Shown piece after piece: positions 8,256 through 15,359 of a stretch of 64,000 nucleotides of DNA; position 1 is the stretch's first letter, and each line of letters opens with the position of its first letter. The notes under the pieces were generated by a model. It was not told where the DNA came from. It searched no databases and worked only from the letters and a program-made list of their open reading frames with translations. A program made the translations under genes and the position numbers. The stretch spans positions 4,813,001-4,877,000 of the forward strand of contig NZ_CP072597.1 in NCBI RefSeq assembly GCF_018847975.1, written 5' to 3'. This DNA is from Lysobacter sp. K5869 (lineage in GTDB: Bacteria > Pseudomonadota > Gammaproteobacteria > Xanthomonadales > Xanthomonadaceae).

Positions 8256-8444
8256 GATCTCCGTCTTCGCTCCCGGGCGTTCGTCGCCTCGTTGACGCTC
8301 GGGGCGACGTCCTTTCGACCAGACAGGGCCGCGAGCGATTTAAACCGTCCGCCGCTCCAGCACATCCACCCACCGGGCTGACCACGCCCCCCTCGACCAG
8401 GGTCTTGAACCTCACCTCTCCACCACTGTCACCCAGGGACTCGC

Positions 8445-9560
8445 ATGCCGTCCGCAAACCTCCGCTTCGCCGCGCTCATCACTGCTGCGCTGATGTCGCT
8501 GCCCTGCCTCGCCCTCGCCGCCCCTTCGCTGCGCGAAGCCAACGACCAAGCCCGACGGTTCGTCCAGCAGACCATGACGGAGCAACGCATCCCCGGCCTG
8601 CAGGTCGCCGTCGTCAAAGACGGCCGCATCGTCCTCTCGGAAAGCTACGGCTACGCCAACGTCGAAAACAAAGTCCCGGTCACGGCCAAGACGCGCTTCC
8701 CCCTCAACTCCGCCACCAAGGCCTTCACCGGCGTCGCGCTGATGCAGCTCGCGCAGGACGGGCGGGTGGATCTCGACGCGCCGGCGTCGCGCTATCTGGA
8801 CGATCTGCCCGCGGCGTGGCGGGCGATCCGCGTGCGTCAGTTGCTCGGGCATACGTCGGGCCTGCCGGACCTCGTCGATCAACGCGGTTCCATCGTCGGC
8901 GCCACCGAAGCGGCGGCGTGGCAGGCGGTCAAGGCGCGGCCGTTGGAGGCGCCGGTCGGCGAGCGGTTCGCGTACAACCAGACCAATTACGGCCTGTTGG
9001 CGCAGATCGTCGTGAAGCAGACGAACGCGCCGTTCGAGCAGTATCTGGCGCAGCGTCAGTTCGCCGTGGTCGGCATGCCGCTGACCACCTTCGGCGACAG
9101 CTACGATCTGGTGCCCAACGCGGCGACGATCTACAGCTGGTCGCCGCGCGGCACGCTGGCGAAGGACGACGCCGACCGCTTGTCGCGCTGGGTCTACGAC
9201 ATTCCCTACAGCCTGTGGGCCGGCGGCGGCCTTCAGACCACCGCGGACGAGGTGTCGCGTTGGCTCATCGCGTTGTCGGACGGCCGCTTGATCGATGCCG
9301 CCCATCTGCGCCGCATGTGGACGCCCGAGCGTCTGAACGACGGCACCGACGGCGCCTGGGGCGCGGGTTGGCCGGTGCTGCGCGCCGCGCCGCCGCGGCA
9401 GGTGGCCGGCATCGGCGGCGCGCGCGCGGCGTTCGTGGTGTATCCGGACGATGGGGTGGCGGTGGTGGTGTTGACCAATCTTGCGGGGGCGAATCCGCAG
9501 CGGTTTGTTGGGAAGATTGCGGAGTTTTATGTGCCGTTGAAGGCGGCGGCTTCGCGCTGA
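8445..9560 (+). CDS. Exported serine hydrolase, beta-lactamase family (class C-like/esterase)
   Basis: A 371-residue periplasmic or secreted protein. The signal peptide runs to about residue 25 (SLPCLALAAP). The SxxK nucleophile motif is SATK at residues 89-92, and the second catalytic motif Y-N-Q lies near residue 177. A C-terminal AGIGGARAAFVVYPDD region corresponds to the KTG-like strand. PF00144 members include esterases, D-aminopeptidases and beta-lactamase homologues, so activity cannot be fixed from sequence. A truncated duplicate lies at 1865-2323. After the stop, a fragment of the nested palindrome and a direct repeat begin. Confidence 0.85.
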   Translation: MPSANLRFAALITAALMSLPCLALAAPSLREANDQARRFVQQTMTEQRIPGLQVAVVKDGRIVLSESYGYANVENKVPVTAKTRFPLNSATKAFTGVALMQLAQDGRVDLDAPASRYLDDLPAAWRAIRVRQLLGHTSGLPDLVDQRGSIVGATEAAAWQAVKARPLEAPVGERFAYNQTNYGLLAQIVVKQTNAPFEQYLAQRQFAVVGMPLTTFGDSYDLVPNAATIYSWSPRGTLAKDDADRLSRWVYDIPYSLWAGGGLQTTADEVSRWLIALSDGRLIDAAHLRRMWTPERLNDGTDGAWGAGWPVLRAAPPRQVAGIGGARAAFVVYPDDGVAVVVLTNLAGANPQRFVGKIAEFYVPLKAAASR

Positions 9561-9570
9561 TGGGGTGGGC

Positions 9571-9663
9571 TGTCTATCGGCTGGGCGCGTCGGACCACCG
9601 TCCGAACGATGCTTGCGTCGGCAACTTGCGCATCGAAGCCGAAGCGAAGAAGCGCAGGGGGGC
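9571..9663 (+). repeat. ~93-bp direct repeat flanking the effector module, left copy
   Basis: This segment aligns with 12239-12332 in the same orientation. In one plus frame both encode a similar peptide (GDACIANLRIETEAKKR in the right copy, NDACVGNLRIEAEAKKR in the left), and several differences are synonymous. The two copies bracket the XVIPCD effector/lipoprotein pair. They could be remains of a coding tail or a non-coding repeat. No start codon is attached to either. Confidence 0.6.
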
Positions 9664-9708
9664 AGACATTCGACCCGGCATCAGGCCGGTCCATCGACGA
9701 GCCGGCAC

Positions 9709-11151
9709 TCAGTGCGACAAGCCGATTTTGGGAGCCGCATGCGGTTGCGCTGCTTGCTGTTCTAACGGCTGAGTCTGAGCCTGCCGCTGGGTTTGCTGCT
9801 GATTGAGTTGTTCGACGCGGTCCAAGCTCTTGTCTGCAGGCACCTGCGCCGCGGCATTGGCTTCTATCGCGAGATGATGATGCGGGCCCGCCGGCCCATG
9901 GGGAGAGGCATACCCGATGAGGTTGGGCGCGCCGTCGGCGCTCCTGCCGATGACGACCCCGGATAGGTTCTGGCCCACGACTGGATCGGCCTTCACCGCC
10001 GCCAAGCCGGCCGCGGCGAGGTTGCGGGCTTCGGCTTGGCTCCAACGGCCGTCGGCTTGGGCTGCGCGATGGAACATCTCGAAGGCTTGATAGTCGGGGT
10101 GTCCGGGAGCGTCCGCGCGAAGTGCCGGAGCGGATGGGCTTTGCGCTAGCGCCTGACCTCCCAGCCTGTGCACGGTTTCCGCCGCGCTCAGCGTATGCGA
10201 CACGCTTTCGTATTCGCGCCGTCCGTTGCTCGTGTCGACATAGGAGAACGAGCGTCCGGCGCCGCCCAGGTCCAGCCCAGCGCGCTCGATCCGGTTCGGA
10301 TCGAGCTTCAAGGTCGCCATGTTGAGCTCGATGGCGGGCACATGCATCGTGGTGCCCTTGGCGTAATCGTTGAGCTCGCTGGCGGCCATCTTCATGACAT
10401 AGGTGCCGTGGGTATCGCGGTAACTGCTATCGCCGTGCTGGCCGATGCTCGCCCCCGGATCGGTGTAGCACTGAGCGACCGCTTCGATCGCCGGGCTCGT
10501 GCGGAACTGATTGCCGATGATTTGGATGCCGGCGGGCGACAGATCGATGCCGGGAGCCAGAATGCCCTGATCGACGCATGGGGTAGACGGTTCCGCTCGC
10601 CGCAGGAACTCGTCCTTGTCGAAGGCGCCGTCTGCGCCGGCGGTGCGGCTGGCCAGGGCATTCATCCCCACCAACTCCGCCATCGCCTCGTTACGGCGCA
10701 TGAAATCGACATAACGGTTAGCCGGGCCAGTGAGGTCGGCCGAGCTTTCGTCGTTGGATGCGGCGCGGATGGCCTCGCCCATGTTGTAGCGCAGTGCATA
10801 GCGTTCGCGCTCGGAAGCGTCCGCCAGCAAAGCATGGCCGGCTTCGTGGCCTATTACGACGGCCAGGTTGTCTCGCCTCGCCGAAGCGCTGTCGAAGCTC
10901 TTGGCATCGAAATTGCTGGTATTCAGATGGATGGTGCCGGTGCGTTGCTCGTAGTGACCGGACTGGTTGGGCTTATCGGTCGTGTCGAGGTGCTTCAGTG
11001 AGCCACTCTGGATGGCCGCCACCATGATGTTGCTGAGGTAGGGCGAACTGGCGATGGTGGACTCGATGTCCGCGACGGCAGTGGGCGGCAGACCTTTCTT
11101 CTGCGCGAGTTCTTCGATCAACGGACGAATCTCATGCCGCAACTGGCTCAC
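9709..11151 (-). CDS. Type IV secretion effector: zinc metallopeptidase-like domain with C-terminal XVIPCD-like domain
   Basis: A 480-residue protein without a signal peptide. Residues 98-110 read VVIGHEAGHALLA, a HExxH zinc motif with ligands H102 and H106. NEAMAELVG near 154-162 offers a third acidic ligand, as in gluzincin peptidases. From about residue 351 (HPDYQAFEMFHRAAQADGRW) to the end, with conserved NLAAAGLAAVK and GRSADGAPNLIGY and a Gln-rich tail, it matches the XVIPCD signal that sends toxins through the Xanthomonadaceae bacterium-killing type IV system. The gene overlaps the upstream lipoprotein gene by four bases. It is therefore a likely antibacterial peptidase toxin. The target is unknown, and the secretion genes are not in this window. 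Confidence 0.82.
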   Translation of the reverse strand: MSQLRHEIRPLIEELAQKKGLPPTAVADIESTIASSPYLSNIMVAAIQSGSLKHLDTTDKPNQSGHYEQRTGTIHLNTSNFDAKSFDSASARRDNLAVVIGHEAGHALLADASERERYALRYNMGEAIRAASNDESSADLTGPANRYVDFMRRNEAMAELVGMNALASRTAGADGAFDKDEFLRRAEPSTPCVDQGILAPGIDLSPAGIQIIGNQFRTSPAIEAVAQCYTDPGASIGQHGDSSYRDTHGTYVMKMAASELNDYAKGTTMHVPAIELNMATLKLDPNRIERAGLDLGGAGRSFSYVDTSNGRREYESVSHTLSAAETVHRLGGQALAQSPSAPALRADAPGHPDYQAFEMFHRAAQADGRWSQAEARNLAAAGLAAVKADPVVGQNLSGVVIGRSADGAPNLIGYASPHGPAGPHHHLAIEANAAAQVPADKSLDRVEQLNQQQTQRQAQTQPLEQQAAQPHAAPKIGLSH

Positions 11152-11900
11152 GCTTCATCCTCAGGCGTGTTGGCGTTGATCCGGATCTCCTGGACGCAAC
11201 CGGCGCCGCCGGGCGCCCATTGGGCAGAGATCACGAAGACGATCCCATCGGCGGTCGGCGCAGCGCGATACACGGCGCGTTCGCCGCCATCGCGCTGACG
11301 CACGCCCTCAGTGGCGCTGTAGCCCCGGCCGCTGAGGTGCCGACGCAGTCGGTCGAGGGGGAACAGGCAGCCCTTTTGGCCGGCGCGGGGCTCCTGGGAC
11401 AGCCCGGCCGTCCATTTGCCTGGGCGCTCGCGGTAGAGCGTGTTGATCCAGAGGGCGTAAGCGCCTTGCGCTCCCAAGTCTCCCCGGGCGGCTTGCTCGC
11501 TGCCGACAGGATGCAGGTTCAGGCCGATGGTTTTGGCGACGTGGGTCGGTTCCAGATCGCTCGGAGACCTGAGGCTATCGATGAGCTGAAAAATGCGTGC
11601 GATCCATTCGTCGGGTTGCAAGGACGGTCCAGGAGGCGGGGCGACCGGCGGCTGCGCAGGCGCGGGCGAACTCTGGACGGACGACTGCGCGGCGATACGG
11701 TCGAAGTGCGCGGCGACGCTTTCGGCCGCAGCGTCGCCGCCAGCGGGGACCTGGGTCGTTGCGGTCATGGGGGCGTCCTTGGGCTGGTCTGATGAGGCTT
11801 CGGCGGGCGGTTGCGCGCAGCCGGCCAGCGCGAGGCAGACCAACCCAATGCTTGCGTGCTGTGTCCAGCGCTGAGGCGTCATAGAAGAAATAGTTTCCAT
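11148..11900 (-). CDS. Putative immunity lipoprotein for the type IV effector
   Basis: A 250-residue lipoprotein: METISSMTPQRWTQHASIGL is followed by the lipobox LAGC, so the mature protein would be anchored to a periplasmic face. A proline/alanine-rich linker follows to about residue 115, then a folded domain with two cysteines (QKGCLF, GAGCVQE). The ATG at 11900 is chosen; an ATG at 11882 is equally possible. Its stop overlaps the effector start, giving coupled translation. Known partners of XVIPCD toxins are often lipoproteins encoded immediately upstream, so an immunity role is strongly suggested by context, not by homology I can name. Confidence 0.7.
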   Translation of the reverse strand: METISSMTPQRWTQHASIGLVCLALAGCAQPPAEASSDQPKDAPMTATTQVPAGGDAAAESVAAHFDRIAAQSSVQSSPAPAQPPVAPPPGPSLQPDEWIARIFQLIDSLRSPSDLEPTHVAKTIGLNLHPVGSEQAARGDLGAQGAYALWINTLYRERPGKWTAGLSQEPRAGQKGCLFPLDRLRRHLSGRGYSATEGVRQRDGGERAVYRAAPTADGIVFVISAQWAPGGAGCVQEIRINANTPEDEA

Positions 11901-12140
11901 TTGATCTTTTTGGTCAATACAACGGCCGGGCGAGCAATGGGGCGTCGCTTCCACAATGCGCAACCCTTGTTCCGGTATCAAGGATATCTATGCAGGAAAT
12001 TGGAGAAATACTTAAACCATCGGCTCAAATCGCGGCGTTCCCGGCCAACGTGTGTTTATTGGCACTCGGCACGGGGCTTCCGATGGCGGAAGCGCGACCT
12101 CTGGCCCGTAGGCAGTCGTCGGGACGGGGACGATCAAGTC

Positions 12141-12189
12141 GGTGGGCTACACGCGCGGGGTGCCGCGTGTTTGGTTCGTGCGGCCCATC
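12141..12189. repeat. Nested palindromic repeat, copy 2
   Basis: A diverged copy of the 49-bp element at 2327-2375. The outer arms GGTGGGCTACACG and CGTGCGGCCCATC still pair with few mismatches, and the inner CGCGGG-GT-GCCGCG hairpin is kept. It lies 50 bases before the right-hand direct repeat. At the left copy of that repeat only the first bases of the palindrome (GGTGGGCTGT, from 9564) remain. Confidence 0.7.
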
Positions 12190-12238
12190 GGAACACCTTG
12201 ATGTCACGCATATAAAGCTCCGTCTCGGTGACCGCGCT

Positions 12239-12332
12239 TGTGTATCGGGTTGGCGCGTCCGGCGAACATCCGGGCGATGCTTGCATCGCCAATTTGCGCA
12301 TCGAGACCGAAGCGAAGAAGCGCGAAGGTGGC
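12239..12332 (+). repeat. ~93-bp direct repeat flanking the effector module, right copy
   Basis: The counterpart of 9571-9663. The shared core runs from GTRTATCGG to AAGAAGCGC. In this copy the matching frame ends at a TGA directly after AKKREGG. It lies upstream of the lipoprotein/effector operon, so the two copies enclose that module in direct orientation. Confidence 0.6.
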
Positions 12333-12533
12333 TGAGGTTCGATCCAGATCATCTGCATCTGGACGGCGGAACGCTTGAACAGCGGCGCGGGTGGCGCCTG
12401 GGGCGGAGGCTGGTCGATGCTGAGCGCCACGCTGCCACGGTAGGGCTCCCCAACACACTTCGCCTGCCTCCACGCGCGACCGCATCGCCCGTCATCGGGC
12501 TCCCACAGCCACGCGTGGACGCAGGCCGCCGCG

Positions 12534-12926
12534 TTAGCGGCTCTCTCGCAATTGCAGCCGGTTGCCGTCGGGGTCCTGGAAGACCGCGACATAGCCCCAC
12601 GGGTACTCGAGTACGCCGGTCTCGAACTTCACGCCGCGCGCGCTCAAGGTCTCGACCGCGGTCCGGCAGTCTTGCGTCTCGATGGTGTACGCCGCCGGGA
12701 TGCGGCCGTAGACCGGGCGGCCCTGCCCGGGCGTTCCGGGCCACAGGACCAGCAGGAAGTCTTGATCCTTGACGCCGACGGCCAGGAAGCGCGGGCTGTC
12801 GGGCGCGGCGTTGTCCGCGGCCGGGTTGTCCGCTCGCTTCTTGAAGCCGAGGACGTTGGTGTAGAACTCCAGGGCCGTGTCTTGATCTTCAACGAATACG
12901 GTGGTGTATACGACTTTTTCCAGCAC
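12534..12926 (-). CDS. Glyoxalase/bleomycin-resistance/dioxygenase superfamily (VOC) protein
   Basis: A 130-residue vicinal-oxygen-chelate fold protein. The GTG at 12926 is the likely start because GAGGAGAA lies just upstream and the family-typical LEKVVYTTVFVEDQDTALEF follows at once. FYTNVLGFKKRADN and the ending FQDPDGNRLQL are characteristic of the two beta-alpha-beta-beta-beta units. Function may be a lyase, dioxygenase or antibiotic-binding protein. It is divergent from the sigma-factor gene, with 190 bases between. Confidence 0.85.
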   Translation of the reverse strand: MLEKVVYTTVFVEDQDTALEFYTNVLGFKKRADNPAADNAAPDSPRFLAVGVKDQDFLLVLWPGTPGQGRPVYGRIPAAYTIETQDCRTAVETLSARGVKFETGVLEYPWGYVAVFQDPDGNRLQLRESR

Positions 12927-13116
12927 GGTGCGTTCTCCTCGTTCGTGATTGCGTCGGTCTGTCCGCTCGCGCCGGGCCGCCGAAGGCCCGGTCTCTCGAT
13001 GACACGCCACGGGCTGGCGATGTGACGAGCCGGGTTCGGCGGCCCGGTCCGTCACATTCGCGGTGCGTCGCGGGTCATACCTGCATGGTTACCGAATGCG
13101 AGGAGGAACTGGGCCG

Positions 13117-13983
13117 ATGAATGAGCACGAATGGCTGGGCGCGAGGTTCGAGGAGGAGCGGCCGCGTTTGCGGTCCGTCGCGTACCGCATGCTCGGTTCG
13201 CTGAGCGAGGCCGACGATGCCGTGCAGGAGACGTGGCTCCGGCTGAGCGGAACGGCCAATCGCGATGTCGACGATCTCGGCGCGTGGTTGACGACGGTCG
13301 TCGCGCGCATTGCCTTGAACATGCTGCGCTCGCGCAAGATGCGCGGCGAGACGCCGCTGCCCGATCTGATCGTCGAGCGCGCCGACGCGGCGAGTCCGGA
13401 GCAGGTGGCGCTGCTGGCGGACGGCATCGGCCTGGCGTTGCTGGTGGTGCTCGATACGCTCGCTCCGGCCGAACGCGTGGCGTTCGTACTGCACGACATC
13501 TTCGGCCTGCCGTTCGAGGAGATCGCGCCGATCGTCGAGCGCACGCCCGCGGCCGCGCGTCAGCTCGCCAGTCGCGCGCGTCGCCGCCTGCAGGCGCGCA
13601 ACGCGCCGGCCGACGGCGATGCGGAGACCGATCTGCAGGCGCAGCGAACGCTGGTCGACGCCTTCATCGCGGCCGCGCAAGACGGCGACGTCCACCGGCT
13701 CGTCGCCCTGCTCGACCCGCAGGTGCTGCTTCGCGCCGATGTCGCCTCCTTCGAGATCCGCGGTGCGGAGCAAGTGGCGCGCCAAGCGCAGACGTTCTCG
13801 CGCCTGGGCCTGCTCAGGCGCCCGGTGCTCGTCAACGGCGCTGTCGGGCTGATCGCCCTGCTCGAAGGCAAGCCGCTCGCGCTGATGGCGTTCGCGTTCG
13901 GCGGCGGAAAGATCACCGGGATCGACATCGTGCGCACGCCCGAGCGGCTCAGCCGACTGGATCTGAGCGTTCTCGACGATTAG
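13117..13983 (+). CDS. ECF sigma factor with C-terminal SnoaL-like domain
   Basis: A 288-residue sigma-70-like factor. Region 2 (RLRSVAYRMLGSLSEADDAV, then QETWLRL) covers residues 12-75, and region 4 (DIFGLPFEEIAPIVERTPAA) residues 120-165. About 100 extra residues form a SnoaL-like domain, as in ECF41/SigJ-type factors, where the extension regulates activity in place of a separate anti-sigma protein. The start ATG follows GAGGAGG by a normal gap. A small membrane protein gene follows after 57 bases. No anti-sigma factor is evident. Confidence 0.88.
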   Translation: MNEHEWLGARFEEERPRLRSVAYRMLGSLSEADDAVQETWLRLSGTANRDVDDLGAWLTTVVARIALNMLRSRKMRGETPLPDLIVERADAASPEQVALLADGIGLALLVVLDTLAPAERVAFVLHDIFGLPFEEIAPIVERTPAAARQLASRARRRLQARNAPADGDAETDLQAQRTLVDAFIAAAQDGDVHRLVALLDPQVLLRADVASFEIRGAEQVARQAQTFSRLGLLRRPVLVNGAVGLIALLEGKPLALMAFAFGGGKITGIDIVRTPERLSRLDLSVLDD

Positions 13984-14040
13984 CGCGCCCGCGCGTCGCA
14001 ACCGTACGCCACTCACTATTTTCGACCCTCAGGAGTCGTC

Positions 14041-14436
14041 ATGCGCACGCTATTGCTCGTAGTTTTGTCCTTGCACGTTCTCGCCGCGGTGTTCTGGGCC
14101 GGCGGCAGCTTCGCTATCGCACGCCTCGGCGGCGGCGCCGCGCGCTTGCAGGCGCCGATGCTGGGCGCGGCGATCGCGACTTTCGTCAGCGGCGGCTATC
14201 TCTGGCGCGCCACGCACGGCGCGGCCTTCGGCAGGCCGGAGACGGTGCTCGCGGTCGGCATCGCTTGCGCGCTGGCGGCGTTCGTCGTGCAGCTCGGCGT
14301 CGGCGCGCGCGCCCGCTGGGCACTCGCGCGCGCAACGCAGACAGAAGCGCCCACGCACGCGGCCCTGGCCGCCCGCTTGGCCGCCGTTCTGTTGGCGGTC
14401 GCGGCGGTGTGCATGGCGGCGGCGCGCTATGCCTGA
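14041..14436 (+). CDS. Small integral membrane protein
   Basis: A 131-residue protein with about four hydrophobic helices, starting MRTLLLVVLSLHVLAAVFWA. This pattern resembles copper-resistance-D-like or DUF2214-like membrane proteins, but no diagnostic motif is present. It lies 57 bases after the ECF sigma gene on the same strand and is probably co-transcribed. The 220 bases downstream separate it from the convergent response-regulator gene and show no feature. Confidence 0.7.
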   Translation: MRTLLLVVLSLHVLAAVFWAGGSFAIARLGGGAARLQAPMLGAAIATFVSGGYLWRATHGAAFGRPETVLAVGIACALAAFVVQLGVGARARWALARATQTEAPTHAALAARLAAVLLAVAAVCMAAARYA

Positions 14437-14657
14437 GCGCGCGCCTGGGTCGTTTCCGCGCAAGCGCGGAAGGCGCGCGCCGCATCGGCGCGCGCAAGAC
14501 GCGAGGTTCCGGGCCGGTGTCCGCTCCGATTGCCTCGGACGGAAGGCCGCTGCCGTACCGAAGCGGGCAACCGCCGGAGTACGCGCGGCGCAAACGATCT
14601 CGGCGCCGCCGGTCTGTTCGTTTCAAAGACCGCCGCGAATCCGATCCGGCAACGCCC

Positions 14658-15359
14658 TCATTCCAGCCCGAGCTCGCGCCGCAGCGCGGCAACGTAGGCG
14701 CGTCCCACCGCCAGTTCCGCGCCGTCGCTCAACACCAGCCAGTAACGGCTGCCCGAGCCGGCGTGCAGGCTACGGATGTGGCGCAGGTTGACCAGATACG
14801 AGCGGTGGCAGCGCACGAAATCGGGCGGCAGCACGCCGATCAGGCCGGCCAGGGATTTGTCGTGCAGTTCGTCGCGGCCGTCGCGCAGGCGCAATTGGCT
14901 GTAGTCGCCGTCCGCGCGGATCCACACCACGTCGGCCAGTTCGACCAGGGCGGTGCCGTGGGCGCGCCAGATACCGAGGTAGCGGGCTTGGCCGGAGCGG
15001 TAACGGCCGGCATCGAGCAGGCGTTCGAGCGCTTGGCCCAGGCGCTCGCGCGAGAACGGTTTGGGCACGAAATCCAGCACGCCGTGTTCGAAGGCCTGCA
15101 GCGCGCGTTCGCGATGGGCCGAGACCACGACGCAGTGGTAGCGTCCGGCCACCGCGCGCCGCAACAGCTCGAAGCCGTCTTCGCCTTCCAGGTTCAGATC
15201 CAGCAACAGGCCGTCGTAGACGCTGCGTTGCAGCCGGTCGCCGGCCGCTTCCAGATCCGCGACCGCGTCGAAACGCGCGCGCGCGCCGGCCAGTTCCGCG
15301 CTCAGCCGCAGCAGGCGCTGGCGCACCAGCGGTTCGTCCTCGACGATCAGGATGCGCAT
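14658..15359 (-). CDS. LytTR family response regulator
   Basis: A 233-residue regulator with a receiver domain (ILIVEDEPLVRQRL; phospho-acceptor D54 in LLLDLNLEGEDG; lysine in DFVPKPFSRER). A LytTR DNA-binding domain follows from about residue 130, including DVVWIRADGDYSQL and VRCHRSYLVNLRHI. Its start lies inside the 3' end of the sensor kinase gene (13-base overlap), so the two form one operon. LytTR regulators usually control secretion, exopolysaccharide or quorum genes; the target is not visible here. Confidence 0.92.
   Translation of the reverse strand: MRILIVEDEPLVRQRLLRLSAELAGARARFDAVADLEAAGDRLQRSVYDGLLLDLNLEGEDGFELLRRAVAGRYHCVVVSAHRERALQAFEHGVLDFVPKPFSRERLGQALERLLDAGRYRSGQARYLGIWRAHGTALVELADVVWIRADGDYSQLRLRDGRDELHDKSLAGLIGVLPPDFVRCHRSYLVNLRHIRSLHAGSGSRYWLVLSDGAELAVGRAYVAALRRELGLE

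Larger units (their letters stand above)
11901..12533. other. Repeat-rich intergenic region beside the effector module
   Basis: This 633-base gap has no convincing gene. It holds the second nested palindrome (12141-12189) and the right-hand direct repeat (12239-12332). Between about 12350 and 12530 the minus strand has a protein-like stretch (AWRQAKCVGEPYRGSVALSI, later FKRSAVQMQMIWIE) with no start, possibly a decayed gene. The left part, before 12000, probably carries the promoter of the lipoprotein/effector operon. Confidence 0.4.

Noticed and set aside
12349..12540. Minus-strand protein-like stretch downstream of the glyoxalase gene
   Set aside because: No start codon, ribosome site or recognisable family. 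It is noted only as a possible remnant in the intergenic entry.
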